The notes under the pieces were generated by a model. It was not told where the DNA came from, ran no database searches, and was given only the letters and a program-made list of their open reading frames with translations. A program made the translations under genes and the position numbers. Below are positions 63,957 to 64,000 of a DNA stretch of 64,000 bases, piece by piece. The stretch comes from Pholis gunnellus (taxonomy: Eukaryota > Chordata > Actinopteri > Perciformes > Pholidae). Location: positions 16,614,121 through 16,678,120 of the forward strand of contig OU342808.1 in assembly GCA_910591455.2 (NCBI GenBank), given 5' to 3'. The first letter of the stretch is position 1, and each line of letters begins with the position of its first letter.

Positions 63957-64000
63957 CTGAGGCAGCAAAGATATGAGAAGTTATAGAAGTTGTAAAACAA

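Noticed and set aside
57622..63995. Many plus-strand frames opposite snrnp200
   Set aside because: They are antisense shadows that cross exon boundaries of a highly conserved gene.
1..64000. CRISPR arrays, prophage, operons, intact transposase genes, tRNA genes
   Set aside because: No regular spacer-repeat arrays, integrase or transposase domains, or cloverleaf structures were seen; the repeats are microsatellites or decayed dispersed elements.

Overview
The window is an ordinary stretch of vertebrate nuclear chromosome, almost certainly from a teleost fish. The genes are split by GT-AG introns and have vertebrate orthologues. They are surrounded by (CA)n, (TCTA)n and (TA)n microsatellites and by degraded copies of dispersed repeats that I recognise as teleost. 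There is no operon, phage, CRISPR array or prokaryotic island. I rebuilt the coding genes exon by exon and checked that splice phases agree.

Layout: (1) 1-7.7 kb: first coding exon of an alpha-1A adrenergic receptor gene (adra1a, minus strand). Its second coding exon must lie beyond base 1. (2) 7.7-13.5 kb: gene-poor, with a two-copy 190-bp tandem duplication. (3) 13.5-15.0 kb: tmem230 (plus), complete in 3 coding exons, 117 aa. (4) 17.8-43.4 kb: a large igsf9-type (turtle homolog A) gene (plus), 20 coding exons, predicted 2022 aa, about half of it encoded by one 3.37-kb cytoplasmic-tail exon. (5) 44.7-49.1 kb: an ES1/GATD3-family mitochondrial protein gene (minus), 7 coding exons, 269 aa. 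(6) 49.9-52.2 kb: tmem127 (minus), 237 aa. (7) 54.0-56.8 kb: ciao1 (plus), 7 exons, 329 aa. (8) 57.0 kb to the window end: the 3' 25 coding exons (1224 codons before the stop) of snrnp200/Brr2 (minus), 5'-truncated by the window edge.

The genes share no pathway: catecholamine GPCR signalling, endosomal membrane proteins (TMEM230, TMEM127), a synaptic/dendritic adhesion molecule, a mitochondrial protein, cytosolic Fe-S assembly (CIAO1) and the spliceosome (Brr2). The tmem127-ciao1-snrnp200 block matches a neighbourhood I recall from mammals (human 2q11.2). The other genes are, from memory, on different human chromosomes, so the window spans a rearranged fish synteny block.

The strongest unusual signal is the last intron of the ES1-family gene. 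It has AT-AC ends, an intact U12-type 5' splice site and a U12 branch-point motif at the right distance. It is only 123 nt long and open in frame, so a GT-AG-only gene caller would read through it and insert 41 false residues. Other points worth checking are a perfect 17-bp hairpin in a short snrnp200 intron, a TATA box next to inverted E-boxes at the ES1 promoter, the loss of cysteine at the ES1 nucleophile elbow, and the enlarged IGSF9 tail with alternative C-termini. I found no evidence for a wholly new biological system.
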